64,000 bases of DNA, taken from contig NC_062238.1 of assembly GCF_905475465.1 (NCBI RefSeq), positions 3,638,501-3,702,500 of the forward strand, read 5' to 3'. This stretch comes from Pieris napi (taxonomy: Eukaryota > Arthropoda > Insecta > Lepidoptera > Pieridae). The position numbers and the translations under genes were made by a program. Positions 1-13,341 of the stretch are shown here, piece by piece (position 1 is the stretch's first letter; every line of letters begins with the position of its first letter). The notes under the pieces are model-generated. The model saw only the letters and a program-made list of their open reading frames with translations. It had not been told where the DNA came from and searched no databases.

Positions 1-600
1 AGTATGTACCAGTCAAGATAACAATCAAAATTATGGTAAAAAATAAAAATACCTGCCCGATTCTATTTATGAATTAAATTTGAAAATTATACGTATTGAA
101 TGCAGGGGCAATCCAACTTCTTGATACAGGAACAAGACGCCTAAAGGGAACTAAACCTTTTGAGTTACTAAAATGTTTGTGATTATAAGTGCAAGTGTGA
201 TATCTCGGACTCACGAACATAGTGGCAAATCAATATAGAACACTAATCTTAATTATTAGTAAATAAGTTTTAGCTAACCAAAATTAAGTCAACATAATAA
301 TATTACTTATTAGCGATAATTTTTGTAATTCATGTAAAATCGCTCTTCTCCCTTTCGTGAACTTAATTATAAGAACAAAAATACGTATTCAGTTGCGTAA
401 TATTAAAGTACACAGTAGTTAACATATTCAAATATAAAATCAAATTCATAAATCATGTAATAATACAAAAATATTATATCTAATTAAAGGCATTTTCAAG
501 AGTTCAATCCGTTGAACATGGGATGCATTGGATAGTTAGCTCGCATAAACATCTCTCGCCTTCAAGCACTTGCACCGCCTATATTAAATATTTTCTCACC
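1..600. other. AT-rich stretch without a recognisable gene
   Basis: AT-rich sequence with frequent stops in all frames. I see no repeat, exon or RNA gene that I can support. Confidence 0.6.
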
Positions 601-839
601 TTGAACAACCCTAAACATACACGCAGCCCTCCGACACCGCGTCAATTAAACCTCGCGTCGTCCAATTGTTGATCATTAGTGAGTAATCCGTCTCATATTC
701 AATCAATACCCAAAACTTTACCCACACACCTCCTCCCGCCGCGCCCCTCGACGTGCGACATTTAATGACACCCGTGCATTTCAACCCCCACACCAATCTG
801 CTCCTTAACCTTACCACCTAAGGTCCACTATCCCCTAAA

Positions 840-905
840 CACGCCCACCGCGTTATATAGCACCGAGGATCTATAAAAGTTACGTCTGTAATCTAACATA
901 AAACT
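840..905 (+). promoter_or_regulatory. candidate TATA-type core promoter
   Basis: A TATAAAAG box lies at 872-879 at the edge of a stretch (about 600-1103) that is clearly richer in G+C than the surrounding DNA and contains many CpG steps. A start about 30 bp downstream would fall near 902-910. The GC-rich stretch ends in a good splice donor at 1104. This is inference from motifs; no transcript evidence is available. Confidence 0.3.
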
Positions 906-973
906 CGGGCCGTTTAGATGCGAACGCGGCCACGGACGACACATCTCGGATCGCTCCGTACTTTTACCGAAAT

Positions 974-1103
974 ATGGCGGTGTTTTTGTGTAAAACTATG
1001 TGTTTTTTAAGGGAAACTACGGTTTTCCAATTTCCGCGCGGACGAGATCGCGCGCCGTCGTCGGTCACGCGACTTTCGAGATTCCACGCCCGCGCCGAGC
1101 ACT
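974..1103 (+). CDS. candidate first exon with possible start codon
   Basis: An ATG at 974 with A at -3 opens a reading frame that stays open through CpG-rich sequence for 43 codons to a consensus donor (ACT|GTAAGT) at 1103/1104. The frame would otherwise stop after 59 codons. The predicted stretch begins MAVFLCKTMC and becomes Arg/Ser-rich, with no domain I recognise. The whole block from about 902 could equally be a non-coding 5' leader exon. It is 95 bp downstream of the TATA box at 872, which is the main support. No partner exon can be joined with confidence; exon-like blocks further on (11240, 18225, 55983) were considered and none is demonstrably linked. Confidence 0.25.
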
Positions 1104-4100
1104 GTAAGTTTAATTTGAATATTTTACATAAGAATGACATTGAATCTCATTAAAAACCCGATACGATATCTAGTGACATTATCGGTTCTTATTTCAAATG
1201 TGCATGTACGGGATCGTTCCCGTGGTATTTAAACATCGGAGCTAGTAACGATACTACCACTATTCGTATAGGATATAATGCATGCAAGTTGTCAAAGTTA
1301 GTTCAAGTACCTACCTACTCGCATCTATTCTATTAAGGATTTTGCTCACACTAGTATGATGATTCCCTGTTGCATCTAAGTTAGTTTTAGTTATGAAACA
1401 TATAGGTATTTCAGTACCACGTGGGGTTAAGTAGGTAAAATATAGCATTAGATTGAGATATTTTTTTGGTCTAATACAAGTTTAGTTTGAATATACAAAA
1501 TATTATTTGTTTATAGACTTTTGTGATTATGATTTATGTACCTATATGTATATGAGCACTTGTTAACTATACCAAATATATGGCCAAAATTGATATTACC
1601 AAAATTTTGTATGAATGAAGTTTTTTTCTGATTATTAAGTAGATTGGAATTGAATAGAACCTATCTAAATGAGAGTTAAACGTCACTGTTCCTGACGTCA
1701 TCGGGACTGCCTAGTAGTTACTTTTTTTTGGTTTAGTTTTTGTAACTATCTTTTTTTTAATCTACAACAATAATTCAAATGTAGGTAATCGAAAAATCCT
1801 CCGTTATGCCTGCAGAATTATAAATAAGATCTAATTTCATCAATCTTCAAAATAACATATTTTTTTCTCTGTTATTTACTATTTTATTTGAATTGTTCAT
1901 TTATTATATCTGTACAAAAATATATCAGTGTTATTATTATATTTCTAAGAAGGTTTAAGTTGGAACCTCTAGCGCCATCTTTTAAAATGCATCGACAATA
2001 TTAAATAGTACGTAATCTTCCATCCTTTTTTTACTCGTCGTGAATAATATATTTGTTCTTTTCTCATCTTCCCTCACATGTCCAGATGTGCGTTATCTGA
2101 ATTCAACTCTTAAACGGATGTATTAGAGCTGCAGTTGCAATGCAGCAATAGCATGCCAGGCCCGGAATATCTGATCAAGTGAAATGCACTAGAAATATAC
2201 TTGTCTCTTTCACCCATCATACGGTATCTCTGTTTGATACATGTAAGATATGGTATAGATATCTCATTCTAAGGCAGATAAAGATACGTTTGTTAGTTTT
2301 TATTCTTTATTCAATATATTTGAAAGTTTATAGTACCACCATCATGAAAAAGGTGGAGCACGAAGTTAAATGAACATTCTGATTTTAGGAGTATGGGGTG
2401 CGTTGGTATAAAAAATACTATAGTTCTTTACTATAAAAATATATTTTAATGTTAAGAACTTATCCTGATTTATGTGATTTCAACTATTTTGTGTAAAACA
2501 GATGGTTTAATGTTATGTTATGTATGAAGAAATAATGGTAATATTATCGCGGGTCTATAAACTTCTCAGTAACAACAAGTGATAATTAATTTAATTAAAT
2601 GCTAATAGTATGATGTGTCTTAGTGTAGGTAGGTACTTAGTAATAAGTAATGTGTCCAAAATTTTGTTGATCCATATGATGAAGCAAGAAAACCTTCAGG
2701 GGTTTTGTTATTATCTATATTATCAATGGACTCTCAATGTAAAACATGTAAAAATCTTGATAGGATTGAAAAAATATCTAATGTTGGTGAGTCAGATCTA
2801 TATTGATTAAACAAAGCTTTAATCTCTGACCGTAATTTACAAAACAAATAACCATTATTATGATTATTATTATATACACAGTTTATGATTAAGGACATAA
2901 TATATGGTTGAAACACATACAATATATATGTGTATCTGTCCACGAGGACGTCGAAAAGAATAACAAGTTATTTACCAATGATTATATGTTGTTCACGATC
3001 AAATTTGGGCACAACGTAGTATAGCAAGACATTGAGATAATAACTAATAATTAATAATCTTTAACAACCAGTTTTGTGGTCACCTTGTATTCTAAATAGC
3101 ATACATAACATTAGACCATTCTGTTCTATCAGGATGGCTCATACTCTTCGGGCAGACCATCCTTCCATCTTTTTACTTGAGTACTCAGGGGAAAACGGAT
3201 AGTAATAATCTATGGTAGATAAAATTCTGGAAAATAGGCTACATCTATTTACCCAATGAAATGCTTGAGCAAGCGCGTTATAACGTTTACAAGGCGCTTT
3301 TGGCAACCGCTAATGTACCTACTATTTAAAGAATGGGAATTCAAACTAAGAACACTGCTTTTAGAGTACAAGATCCATAGTATAGAAATCAGAAAACAAT
3401 AAGTCTGTGCATAATATTAGTAATAATAAAAAAAAATGCTACTGAAAATTGCGCATGAGTTGTTTAAATACAAACTGGGTGAAAGTCTTGTTAGAAAATA
3501 TTGTTTCAATATTTTTGTACCTACTGCTTTTTAATATTAATTTCTTTATTATATTTGAACATTAATCAGATTTTCACAAAGTCAATAAATTTAATGTTAC
3601 TATGTATGATTTAACGGTCTATTTATAAAAGATAGAACGGTCACTCTTAAAGCTTTTTCGGAAAGTAAGAGAGTATAAGACTTATTGAACACTATTGGAA
3701 ATACTGGAATGACAGAGTTGCTTAAATAGATTAGTTTACAATAAATAAGTAAATAAAGTAAAAGTCAAATTTACGTACGAAGACTGATACTTTATCGTTA
3801 ATCATATCATATTTTAAAATAAGCTTTTCCTAGTTAAAATTATGATAGTATTATTGTAAATATATAATGATTGCATTTATCTATTCCATGATACGTTACT
3901 TATAAGTTTATAGATGGCCAATATAAATCCTAGTAACTGTAGCATAGAAGTGCACATTTAATGTAGAAGATAGTTAGCATATTTTTATCTAGATAGATCT
4001 TCTTGACAGGTAGGTACCTATTTCACGCAAAAGAGAGCTTTTACTTTTGTATACGCTTACTGTCTTATATTCTTGGTTTCCTTTTATTTATTCCTATAGA

Positions 4101-5590
4101 ATATATAAAGAAGACACCCATATATTAACATACATTATAGACTTTCTTTTATACCATTTAAACACCTTTTTATTAAATAAAGCATATGTATTTTATGTAT
4201 ATCCATAGATTGAATTTACGTTTAAAATCAACAATCTTATTAACGTAAATTTATTGTGTAAAAACTTTAACTAATACAATTATTCAAATTTAATTTGATA
4301 CATGCTATTAAGAACACAAAAAAATGCAATAATTTAAATCTTAGCCAAGAAGTAGTTAGTTGTTAGTTTAATAGACTTACTAAAAATTTAGAAATCAGGG
4401 TTATTTGACTGCCTTAGACCTTAAAACTTTACTAATAAAAGGCAGATTTTAGGTTTTATTTTTTTTATTTATATCTTGTTTATAGCCGCTAGACCAGACC
4501 TGGTAAGGCTTTTAAAAAGTTGCATATTTTAAAATTTGTCAAACGAAATTCTTTTGACGTCTAAGACCGGTCGGTTTCTTTAAGATCTTAATTACGCTCA
4601 TAGAAAAAAATCTATTCGTGACCAGATGGGTGTTAACAGAGAACCACAGCGTTGTGAGCGTCTAACTATCAAGTCCATACTTGTATTGCAATTTAAAAAA
4701 ATCTAATGTCATATTCATTTACATTACTTTTATAACTCAGCCATGAAGGCGACTATTCGTAATAATAACAGGAACTTGTACTTGTAACCTTGGACGTTGT
4801 ATTATTTAATTTATTCCTATGTACACTATAGATATGTTAAACCTCCTTCAGACTGAATCACGTGATTGGTTAAACTAAAAAAAATCCTTCTATGTGCAAA
4901 TCAAACTGTTATCATTGAATCGTCGTCAAAAGTTTAATAAGGTTTTCTTATGTAGAGGCTATAATATATTTACAAATATAATATATATTACATACAAAGC
5001 AATCAAGCTAATTCTATGACAATTAATCAATTTCATTCTCACTCTCACTACGATCGTGACATCACGGTAGTGACTCAAAATGTGTCAGAAACAAGAGAGT
5101 AACCAATCAACGTGACCGTTATTTTTTTAATCGAAATAATATCCTATCAATTGGAAGGCTACAATAAATATATACTTCCACTGATATATATATATATGAT
5201 ATATACCTATAATTATGATCGAAGCATTGAACATGGAACGTTCTAAATCTCTGGAAGACACAGTTCTTTTGTTTCATTGGTACCGATTATTATAGATTAG
5301 CTTTATCTAGCAGCACAATGATTGTTTTACTCAGTAGTGAATCTAGGACATACGGCTTATGCCGTTGACGATACTATCATGTGGTGTTATATAAATTGAC
5401 GAAATAATAGGAAAGCCCATAAATTCATATCTAAATATAATTGAGGAAAGTATCAGATACTTATCTGCTGTTGTGTTATTCTGCAAATAAAGAAGGCTTA
5501 ACAAGCCTGGATTTCTTCGGATCTGAGTCCGGTGAATCAATATTTAATTTTGGTTGATCAGTTACAATTCATTCTACGAAGTACGAAAAA
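1104..5590. other. AT-rich stretch without a recognisable gene
   Basis: Low-complexity AT-rich DNA, possibly intronic if the donor at 1104 is real. The short ORFs here (around 2179, 2610 and 5343) have no protein-like composition and are treated as chance. A short TA microsatellite lies near 5184-5200. Confidence 0.55.
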
Positions 5591-5591
5591 G

Positions 5592-5840
5592 TTTTTGCAG
5601 ACTGTTAAAATACGGAAAGTCGCATATCGTTGACATGTTCTGCGTCGTCATCGATACGACTTGATGCAGTTTATAATGATATTAATGATAGGTAAAATTC
5701 AAGCCAAGACGGGCTGGTATAAAGAAGAAGAAATCGTGGTTGCAGAACGCATGGGAGTGGACCGGCATCACATCCGTCGACGAACTGGTTATACTAGCGC
5801 AAGATACCCGGAAATTTAAGTTGTTAACAGCAAACCTATC
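5592..5840 (+). pseudogene. 3' end of a LINE reverse-transcriptase ORF, frameshifted
   Basis: Conceptual translation gives the C-terminal tail typical of insect endonuclease/reverse-transcriptase LINEs. In one frame (from 5601) there is a T-V-K-I-R-K-V-A-Y segment, an in-frame stop, then H-V-L-R-R. In another frame (from about 5692) a basic stretch is followed by SWLQNAWEWTGITSVDEL and an A-Q-D segment, ending in LLTANLS and two stops (about 5838-5843). The switch of frame and the internal stop show that it is dead. A purine-rich GAAG/GGTG repeat tail follows to about 5885. Recognition rests on remembered family motifs, so the exact clade is not assigned. It is a 5'-truncated copy, as is usual for LINEs. 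Confidence 0.6.
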
Positions 5841-5935
5841 ATAATAAAGCGGCACGTGGTGAGGTGGTGAAGGTGAAGAAGAAGATCAATTACAGTACTC
5901 GCAAGTGTACCAGTTACAGAAATGTATTTGTCTTA

Positions 5936-5949
5936 CCCCCCCCCCCCCC
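5936..5949. repeat. homopolymer C14 tract
   Basis: An uninterrupted run of 14 cytosines in AT-rich DNA, about 50 bp beyond the LINE tail. It may vary in length or be a sequencing-sensitive site. Confidence 0.85.
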
Positions 5950-7130
5950 ATATAAGATATGGGACAAAATAATAATACAAAATTAATCATACGAAAATTA
6001 TATTTTCCCGTTACTAGCTACGCACAACGGACCTATTGAGAGTTTAAGTGTCGTCTCCGATATTTGTCCGATCATTGTCTTCCAATACTCATTTTAGGGT
6101 TCTACTGCTTTACTAATACTATCCTTCCGAGGTTAGATGTAAACCAATGTATTTTTTATTCAATCCATCCAGCTTATGTGCTGATGGTAAAAATCTCAAG
6201 AAACGGTCTGTGAAAACAAATTAAGGTATTTGACAGATATACAAGTTGATTGACCTAGGGGCAAATTTAAGAAACAGAATTTTGAAGCCACGATTGAGAG
6301 GTGAAATGCCTTATATTTATCTATAATACTTTCGATTACATCTATTTTTATAATTTTACATTTACTCTTAAATAGTTTGTCCAGTAAGGGCAGGTCTTGT
6401 AGGTACTTATTATAAAATAAGAAAAATATTCTAATTGGGTAGTTGCGTCAATTATTACTAATACCACTAAACCTTTGACAATAACCTACATTAGAGAAGG
6501 TTTTTTTCAATGACATTTTTCTTTTGTATTACCAATAGTAAAATTTTATTTATTTATTTAATAACACTTCGTTGCGTGCACACAAATATAATACATTGAC
6601 ATAATTAAATGAAAAGGAGGAACTCTTCCAGGCAACCATTGTGAGAAAAATAAAATTAGTTAAGGTGAGCAAGAAGTGCAAAAATACATATAGTTATTTA
6701 GACAAAACTAATGGAACACAACAAAGCAATTTAAAAATATGTAAACAGTATGAAAATGTAAATAGTATTATGATCATGACAATATTGAAAAGAAGGACTC
6801 CCAAAAAAGAAAAAAGGGCTCATGAATCACGATAATTTTAGATCAATTTTAACATCAGTTAGTACAGAAGTTAAGGATACGATGATTAGGATACGAATTT
6901 GGCTTACCCTCTAAGATTTACCTAATCAGCTTATATGTACTCGTAAAGTGTAAAAATCTAATCATACAAAGGTACTATGTATTTTATTACATACTGCATG
7001 CAATTCCGACTTATTTATTTTATTATCTTGTACTAATTAGCTCTTCTATCTAGAAAACTTTCAGCTGTAAATACACTTATACTGGAAATATTATATTCAT
7101 TTTGATTAAATGTAATCTTATATAGGTATA
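5950..7130. other. AT-rich stretch without a recognisable gene
   Basis: No coding, RNA or repeat feature that I can support. The short ORF at 6641-6835 starts with a non-ATG codon and is Lys/Asn-rich, as expected by chance from AT-rich DNA. Confidence 0.5.
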
Positions 7131-7344
7131 CCAATGGCGCTACAACCTTTTAGTTCTGACCCTCAGATTTCTGTATCTGTTTCGCGATGAATTTTTATAG
7201 GTGATTAACCTTCTGTGCCTGACACACACCGATGTCCGATGTTTTCCTTCACCGTACTAGCGATGCACACATAGACAGAAAGTCCGTTTGTGCTCAGCCT
7301 GGGATGAGAGTTGTACGTAGAAACCACTAGGCCATTACTGCTCT
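7131..7344 (-). repeat. tRNA-derived SINE, diverged copy, reverse orientation
   Basis: Reads as the reverse complement of the SINE family present at 50099 and 28028. The right end carries the reversed head (CACTAGGCCATTACTG). The left end carries the reversed tail (GGCGCTACAACC followed by CAGATTTCTGTATCTGTTT). The middle contains the reversed GTGTGTCAGGCACAG block. It is diverged and lacks a clear target duplication, so it is an old copy. Confidence 0.75.
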
Positions 7345-10300
7345 GTAATCTTAATATTCGGTTGACCAGAAAATATCTCCTCTAGCTGAAAATGTATTTT
7401 TTTGCCAAAATACAACACTAGCTAGTGTTTAGTACTAAAATATTGCAATCGCTAACAATTCCATTGCTTCTCAAATGCAGCCAAATGTTTGAATGATTAA
7501 CCGAAAATATGTATAGATACTCTATTAAGGTTTGACTATGGCAATGCCTTCACTATTTTCTTTCGTTAATTGATTTTAGTTGTACTGGCTGTAGTTGACA
7601 CAATCATAATTACAAAGTTAATCTCTTTTATATGCAGTTGGGACTACAAAAAAATATTGGAATTTACACTCACTTTACATACCATTTAGTACCACTAAAA
7701 TCCGTTACTGAAATCGCAGATGGCAGCATCGCCCACCATACTGAGAGAAAAGCATTAATTCTTCTGATTATTTTATTTTAACTGAATTTTTCTACAATAC
7801 CAATATTTTTAATATTAATATATGGCAAGCTTAATCCTTCCGTTTATATTATTTATATTTATATTAATATAAGCGCCATCCATCGTGGAATAGCTGAACT
7901 AACTACGTAATACACGCACACATAAACAAGTTATCCCCTCTCGTCATACCCTGTTTTCTTCAGCATACATAGATGTACTGTTAATTTTAAACTGGTTTGT
8001 GATCGCCACGGGCTACGCTATCCTACAAGGCATGTTTGATCAGCTTCAGAATGTTTTATTAGCATAAGTCAGCTTAAGGGTTGTTTTTAAAATGATTTTC
8101 GTCATATCTAAGCAGAATGAAGTTAACCAGCTACATAAAACATTTAATATTTTATTATTCAGTTGATACCGAACATTATTTTTATTATACATTTAATATT
8201 ATTCAAAGCTGTTTCCCAAAGGGGTGAAATACAACTAACCCCCACTTGCTATGATTATGACATAAATCCTATCACCCGCTTTGGAAATATTTAGCTTTAA
8301 TTAATAAATAATAAATTTAAAAAATTCTACATAACAATACAATACACAAGCTTGCCTTTAATTAAACAATTAATACTTTGCAATATACGTATACCTACTT
8401 TTGCTTGTATTATCATTGTTTTTAATGAATTTATTATAATCGATCCAAAGAAAAAGAAAGACACCCTGTTTGTATAATGCAGATAAACTAAACACAAAAA
8501 AAAGAAATAGAGTATTTTCCCGAGAATCTCTTTATTTTAAATACATAATATCTATTTAAAGATGAAATTTCGGTCAAAATCTCCTTTTAAATGCCGGTGC
8601 GACAGCCAAGTTTTCATCAAAAATAAAAAAGGTTATTTAATTTTCTTTTGAATGCTCTCCGTAAACTACTTAAATACTGATTATACAATAAACGGGGTTA
8701 TTTAAAAAAGGATATCTTTTTTCTCCAACAGATAACTTGGATTTCAAAACAGTTTATGTCTATATAAAAATAATTTCAAATTTGATTACTAGTGTTTACA
8801 ACAGAAACTTATTTCAATGGAAATTTTAAAAAACTTACTTTACGGGTTACTAGTGACCCAGCCGCATTTGATCTTATTGCTCCAAAAAACTGTACATTTT
8901 TTTGCGATCGGTTCTAAAGAATGACCGCTATTTTTGTAACTGCGGTTATGCAAAAACTAGAGCAAAAAGGTATTGTAAAATAAAAGGGGTTGTTAAAACG
9001 TCAATAGATCGTTTATAGGGTAATATAATTTTACAATGACATTGAATAAACTAATGTTTTAAAATAGTGTGGCAAGAAATTCCAGTTTAGTTTTGATTTT
9101 TAGCTCAAAGAGATAAGTCGATTGTACGTCGTAATTAATTGATGAGTGGTTTATTATGTGAATAGTGAATTAGTGCCAGTAGCCATTTTGATGATAACAG
9201 GTACGTTTTTGAATTTTATATGTTATATCATTTCTTGTTTCGTTGGGAAATACATGTGTTTATATTTTTTAATATAATTAAGTAAAGCTGTGTTATTATG
9301 AATTTAATAAACTTATGGAATGGCAACAAAGGTACATACTTGTAACAATATATTACAATGATATAAACTAATTCCATTAGTAATTTTTTTTGCTTAGTTA
9401 AAGTAAATTTTCGTATCTAAAAGAATTTCTGAGATTATGGTCTTTTTTCGCGAATTCAACCTTGCTTGTTCGGTTCTTTTAAAATATTAAACATAGTTAT
9501 ATTATCGGTTTAGATTTCTGTTACGGAAACTGTAGGCAAGTAATATAACATACATTAAAAAATAAATTTGATCTTTGATCGGTAATACTATAACTTAATA
9601 ATAAAGTATCGGATGTTTAAGATGTGTCAAATGTGTAGGCGTAGCTAATGAACACCAGAAGGTATTTACTGATGCCAAAAGAATTCTGTAATTGGCCTAC
9701 AACTTTACATTTCTATTTCTAAATAGGGAAACGTCAATACTTTATCAGTTAATAAGTAAATTGTTTCAACTTATAGTAAAACATTTATATAGGAAGCGGC
9801 TTAAATTTAATAAAACAAAAGACATTGAAATAGTTTCTTCATCAAAGGTACGTTATTGCCGAATTTCGAGCACAAGGATTGTAGCTTCTTTGTTTATGGC
9901 TGTTGATTTAAATACCATTCTTTTATCGCATATATATGTGTGCAAAATATGTGAAATCATTATTTAATTTCGCGTAAAATTCCACATCCATAAGAATGGA
10001 AGAGATGGAAATCTACAACTGTCCATACAATGTTATTAGCAATAAGATTAAATAATTCGAAATTTAAAATTCATGATTGATCGAATACAATCACACCTAT
10101 TGACTAGAACATTTACAAAACAAGTGTAGGCTCAGTCTTTAGTTACCCTGACAGATAAAAATATGTCAAAATTATCCATATCTATTTTACTAACTAATTA
10201 GTAGATAACAATTACAATTAATTATTTCAGTTGCGTTTAAACAAATTCAATGTTTTATAGACATTTTCCGGTTTAAACAATTTAGATTTTTGGACAAACT

Positions 10301-11239
10301 AGCCATTTTTAAAATATAGGGAATATCTAGTTTCATGATAAATTTTCATGTTTCGTAATCCTCGAAGTACATTTGTGGGTAAGTGCTAACGCCCATTCAT
10401 TTACCTGTACAAGGCAAGCATGAAACTAATTTTGGCATTGAATATTAATGAGATTCGTGTGAGGTTTGCACCATTTGCTGAATACAAAATACTTTACGTT
10501 TGTGATTGGGATGACGTGATATTACGTGTAAAAGAAAAAAATCATCCATTCATCAAGAAGCATGACAACTGTATAGATCATTTATAATATATATATGTAT
10601 ATAGATTTAGAAATCTGGCATAAAATAGTTTTATATTGATGTTATTGTTACCTACTATAACTGCCACTTTTCCTCCTTCAGAGGATTTTCTTAAACATTT
10701 TCATAGTTTAATTATGAAATGTAAGTTTTATGTAGAAATTAATTTGTCATGTACCGTTAACAAATGAAAGAGACTAGCTGCCCACAACACAGGGTATCCT
10801 AGTGTGGATAGTGCGCTTTCTTTTTAACTAAACATCCTTTTTTTTTATGTAGGTAGCTATCATAAAGGTTTTTCATTATTAGGACAGACTTGAAACCTAA
10901 CTCTATATTTAATATATTTAACCAAGAAAGTATTTCATAATAGTATTGCCGGACAATTATCACAACGAAACACTAGTTTCCGTGTTCTATTTAAAATTAT
11001 TGGATACATTTAAATCAAATCAAGATACTAAAAGCGTAGTCTCTAAACTATTTTATATAACATAAATTTTATAAAAATTGGGTAATAATGGGTAAAAATA
11101 TGGGCAATTTCTCAATATGTCAAATAGATGTATACCAGTCAGGGGCCTATAACCATGGATTGTTTAAGAAATTACAATGTCGTGTAATTACGTAAGTTCA
11201 ACATTTGCATACACAATGTATAGGCTTTTGCCATTTCAG
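7345..11239. other. AT-rich stretch without a recognisable gene
   Basis: Nothing coding that I can support. The ORF at 9692-9967 begins with TTG and looks like chance. A donor-like ACAG|GTACGT occurs at about 9200 after a slightly GC-richer patch (9100-9199), too weak to call an exon. Confidence 0.5.
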
Positions 11240-11305
11240 GGCGGGTCCAACCACGCAACATCGCGTGCCGTCGGCTACTTACAAAGCTCACTTGCTCACA
11301 TCAAC
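11240..11305 (+). CDS. candidate internal exon (66 nt)
   Basis: A splice-acceptor-like TTTTGCCATTTCAG precedes a 66-nt block that is much richer in G+C than its surroundings and is followed by GTAAAG. The block is a whole number of codons (22) and is open in at least two frames, so frame cannot be decided. I do not recognise the peptide. Acceptor/donor pairs of this quality also occur by chance in 64 kb, so this is a weak call. Confidence 0.2.
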
Positions 11306-12640
11306 GTAAAGTTTTCATCTAAAAAAACGCTAATTATACGCCACAGCCATGGAAATGTATTGAATGTAATGTTAATTGACTTGGAACGCTGTTATTGTTC
11401 TAAGTTTTCACGATTAAATGGAAAAGTTTTTAATTTTCAATGAGTAAGAACACGTTAGTTTTTTTTTCACGCTATTTAAGTTTATTCGTACCTATATGTT
11501 TTTACATTTATATACCTAATGTATATACAATTAGATTTCTTGATTATGCAGTATGAGAATCATTTGAAAACCTTAAAATATGTTCATTCAATTGTTTTTC
11601 GTGAGTTCTTTTCGTTGTTGGTATCATCACGAATTTGTTTGAAATATTTTTAATAGGACAAACTAATGTTTCAGTCGGGTATGTTTCCGAAATTTCTATT
11701 AAATCTTTGCCTTCATTCTTATATAATGCATACGTAGGTATTATTTTTTAGCCCCGTGAAGGCGACAGTATTTAATAAATATCAGCTAGCGCTTAGAACA
11801 CTTCAAATGTTTAAGTATATCATTTGACGCCATCAACGTGTCAAGGAACGTTAATGATAACTAGTTTTGACATTTACAACGTGCCACGAAATATAAGATT
11901 TCTAATATTTCAAAATCAGTTTAATTTAAAACAAACTTAAAATTCTTAAAATATAAAGACCCTCCCGAGATCCAAACCACTCAAAGGGAATTACTACACT
12001 CAAGTGAAGAATTTAAATGGCTTAAGTCTGAGTTGAAGTCAGGATGAGCGAAGGTGACCTTTTCATATTTTATCTAAAGTGCGTTTAATCGTCGACCCAC
12101 GAACAAGGGCTTCGTATCTCGATTCCTTACCAAATTATCTTGATACTTTCCTTCTTTTAAAAACTCCCAAAAGAAAATGATTATACCGGTCTTTATTCAC
12201 TGGACATGACTTAATATTCGTGACAAAGGATGGAATTTATCTCTAAAAATTCATATAGTCGTTTTTGTCTTTAACTTTCAGTTCTCGATATTGTATAGAA
12301 AGGTAAATCTTATCGAGTTGATAAAACGTAAACTAATTTACAAACAAATTACCTTCCCTTGAGTCACTTAATTAAAATCTCCCGCTTTGGTAATGAACAA
12401 AATAGATTACATTTACCTATCGCATTAACGGCAAACAACTTTGTATTAAAACTTGTTTGCTTTTCATGAATTTATCCTTCATTGTAAATATCTTATCTCA
12501 ACGAAAATAAACAGAAAGCGGGCCGAACACAAGTTTATATGTCGATCTAAATTCAAGGCTCTTTTTATATAAACATTCTCATTTGCATTGACCCGGAAAG
12601 CCTATCCCGGTTTATTTAAAAAATCCACATTACGAGAAGG
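11306..12640. other. AT-rich stretch without a recognisable gene
   Basis: No supported coding, RNA or repeat feature. Confidence 0.5.
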
Positions 12641-12689
12641 TAGTGTTTGTAAATTTTCCCTTTGACCTACTTGATACTCCGCATAACCA

Positions 12690-13030
12690 ATATAGGAAGA
12701 CATGCTTCGCGTCCCTCTTTTTTCGAAACTTGTATGACGCGAAGGGGTTTGTGGAATGTTTTCGGGGGTCTAATAAGGCTGGGGAGATAGTACTGCGGAT
12801 CGATAGAACTCTGGCAGGTCGCCCAGCTTCGTTCCCGCGTTATTGTTATTGCAAACCGACTGTAGGCACCTCAATCCTCGCGTGGTATTGGCCCTGAGCC
12901 CAGTAATGCCCAAGATACGTGCCCGAATTGGGAATTTGTCGATCGGAAAGCTGACGGGTTTATACCTTATCTTGTCTTCGAACCCGCATATCACAGGACC
13001 CGTAAAAGAGAATGAGTTCATAATCATAAT
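12690..13030. other. GC-richer island of unknown nature
   Basis: This block is visibly richer in G+C and CpG than its flanks and is open in two overlapping frames: minus strand 12770-13027, 85 codons with true ATG codons at its start, and plus strand 12843-13175, with only a TTG start. Neither predicted protein has a domain I recognise. It could be an old mobile-element fragment, a conserved regulatory block or a degraded exon. Confidence 0.3.
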
Positions 13031-13341
13031 GCCTAAACGTATCTGTTGGTGTTATAATATTGACGCCTTTTCGGGCTCAGATTTTTATAATTCGAAAACA
13101 TTAAATTTTATTTCATATTGCCAATATAAATTGGGAATCGTTAACAACCTGTTACTAAACATGGAATCGCATTAATTTGGTGAATTTAATATAATTTAAG
13201 CACTTGAAGGTAAATGGAATATTCGAATCCTGTGGTTTTGTGTATAAAACCTAATTTTCTGATATCCGTAATGCAGTACAAAAGTATATATTTTATGACA
13301 ACACTTACATTAATAAAGCTTTAAGCATGATACAATAATTA

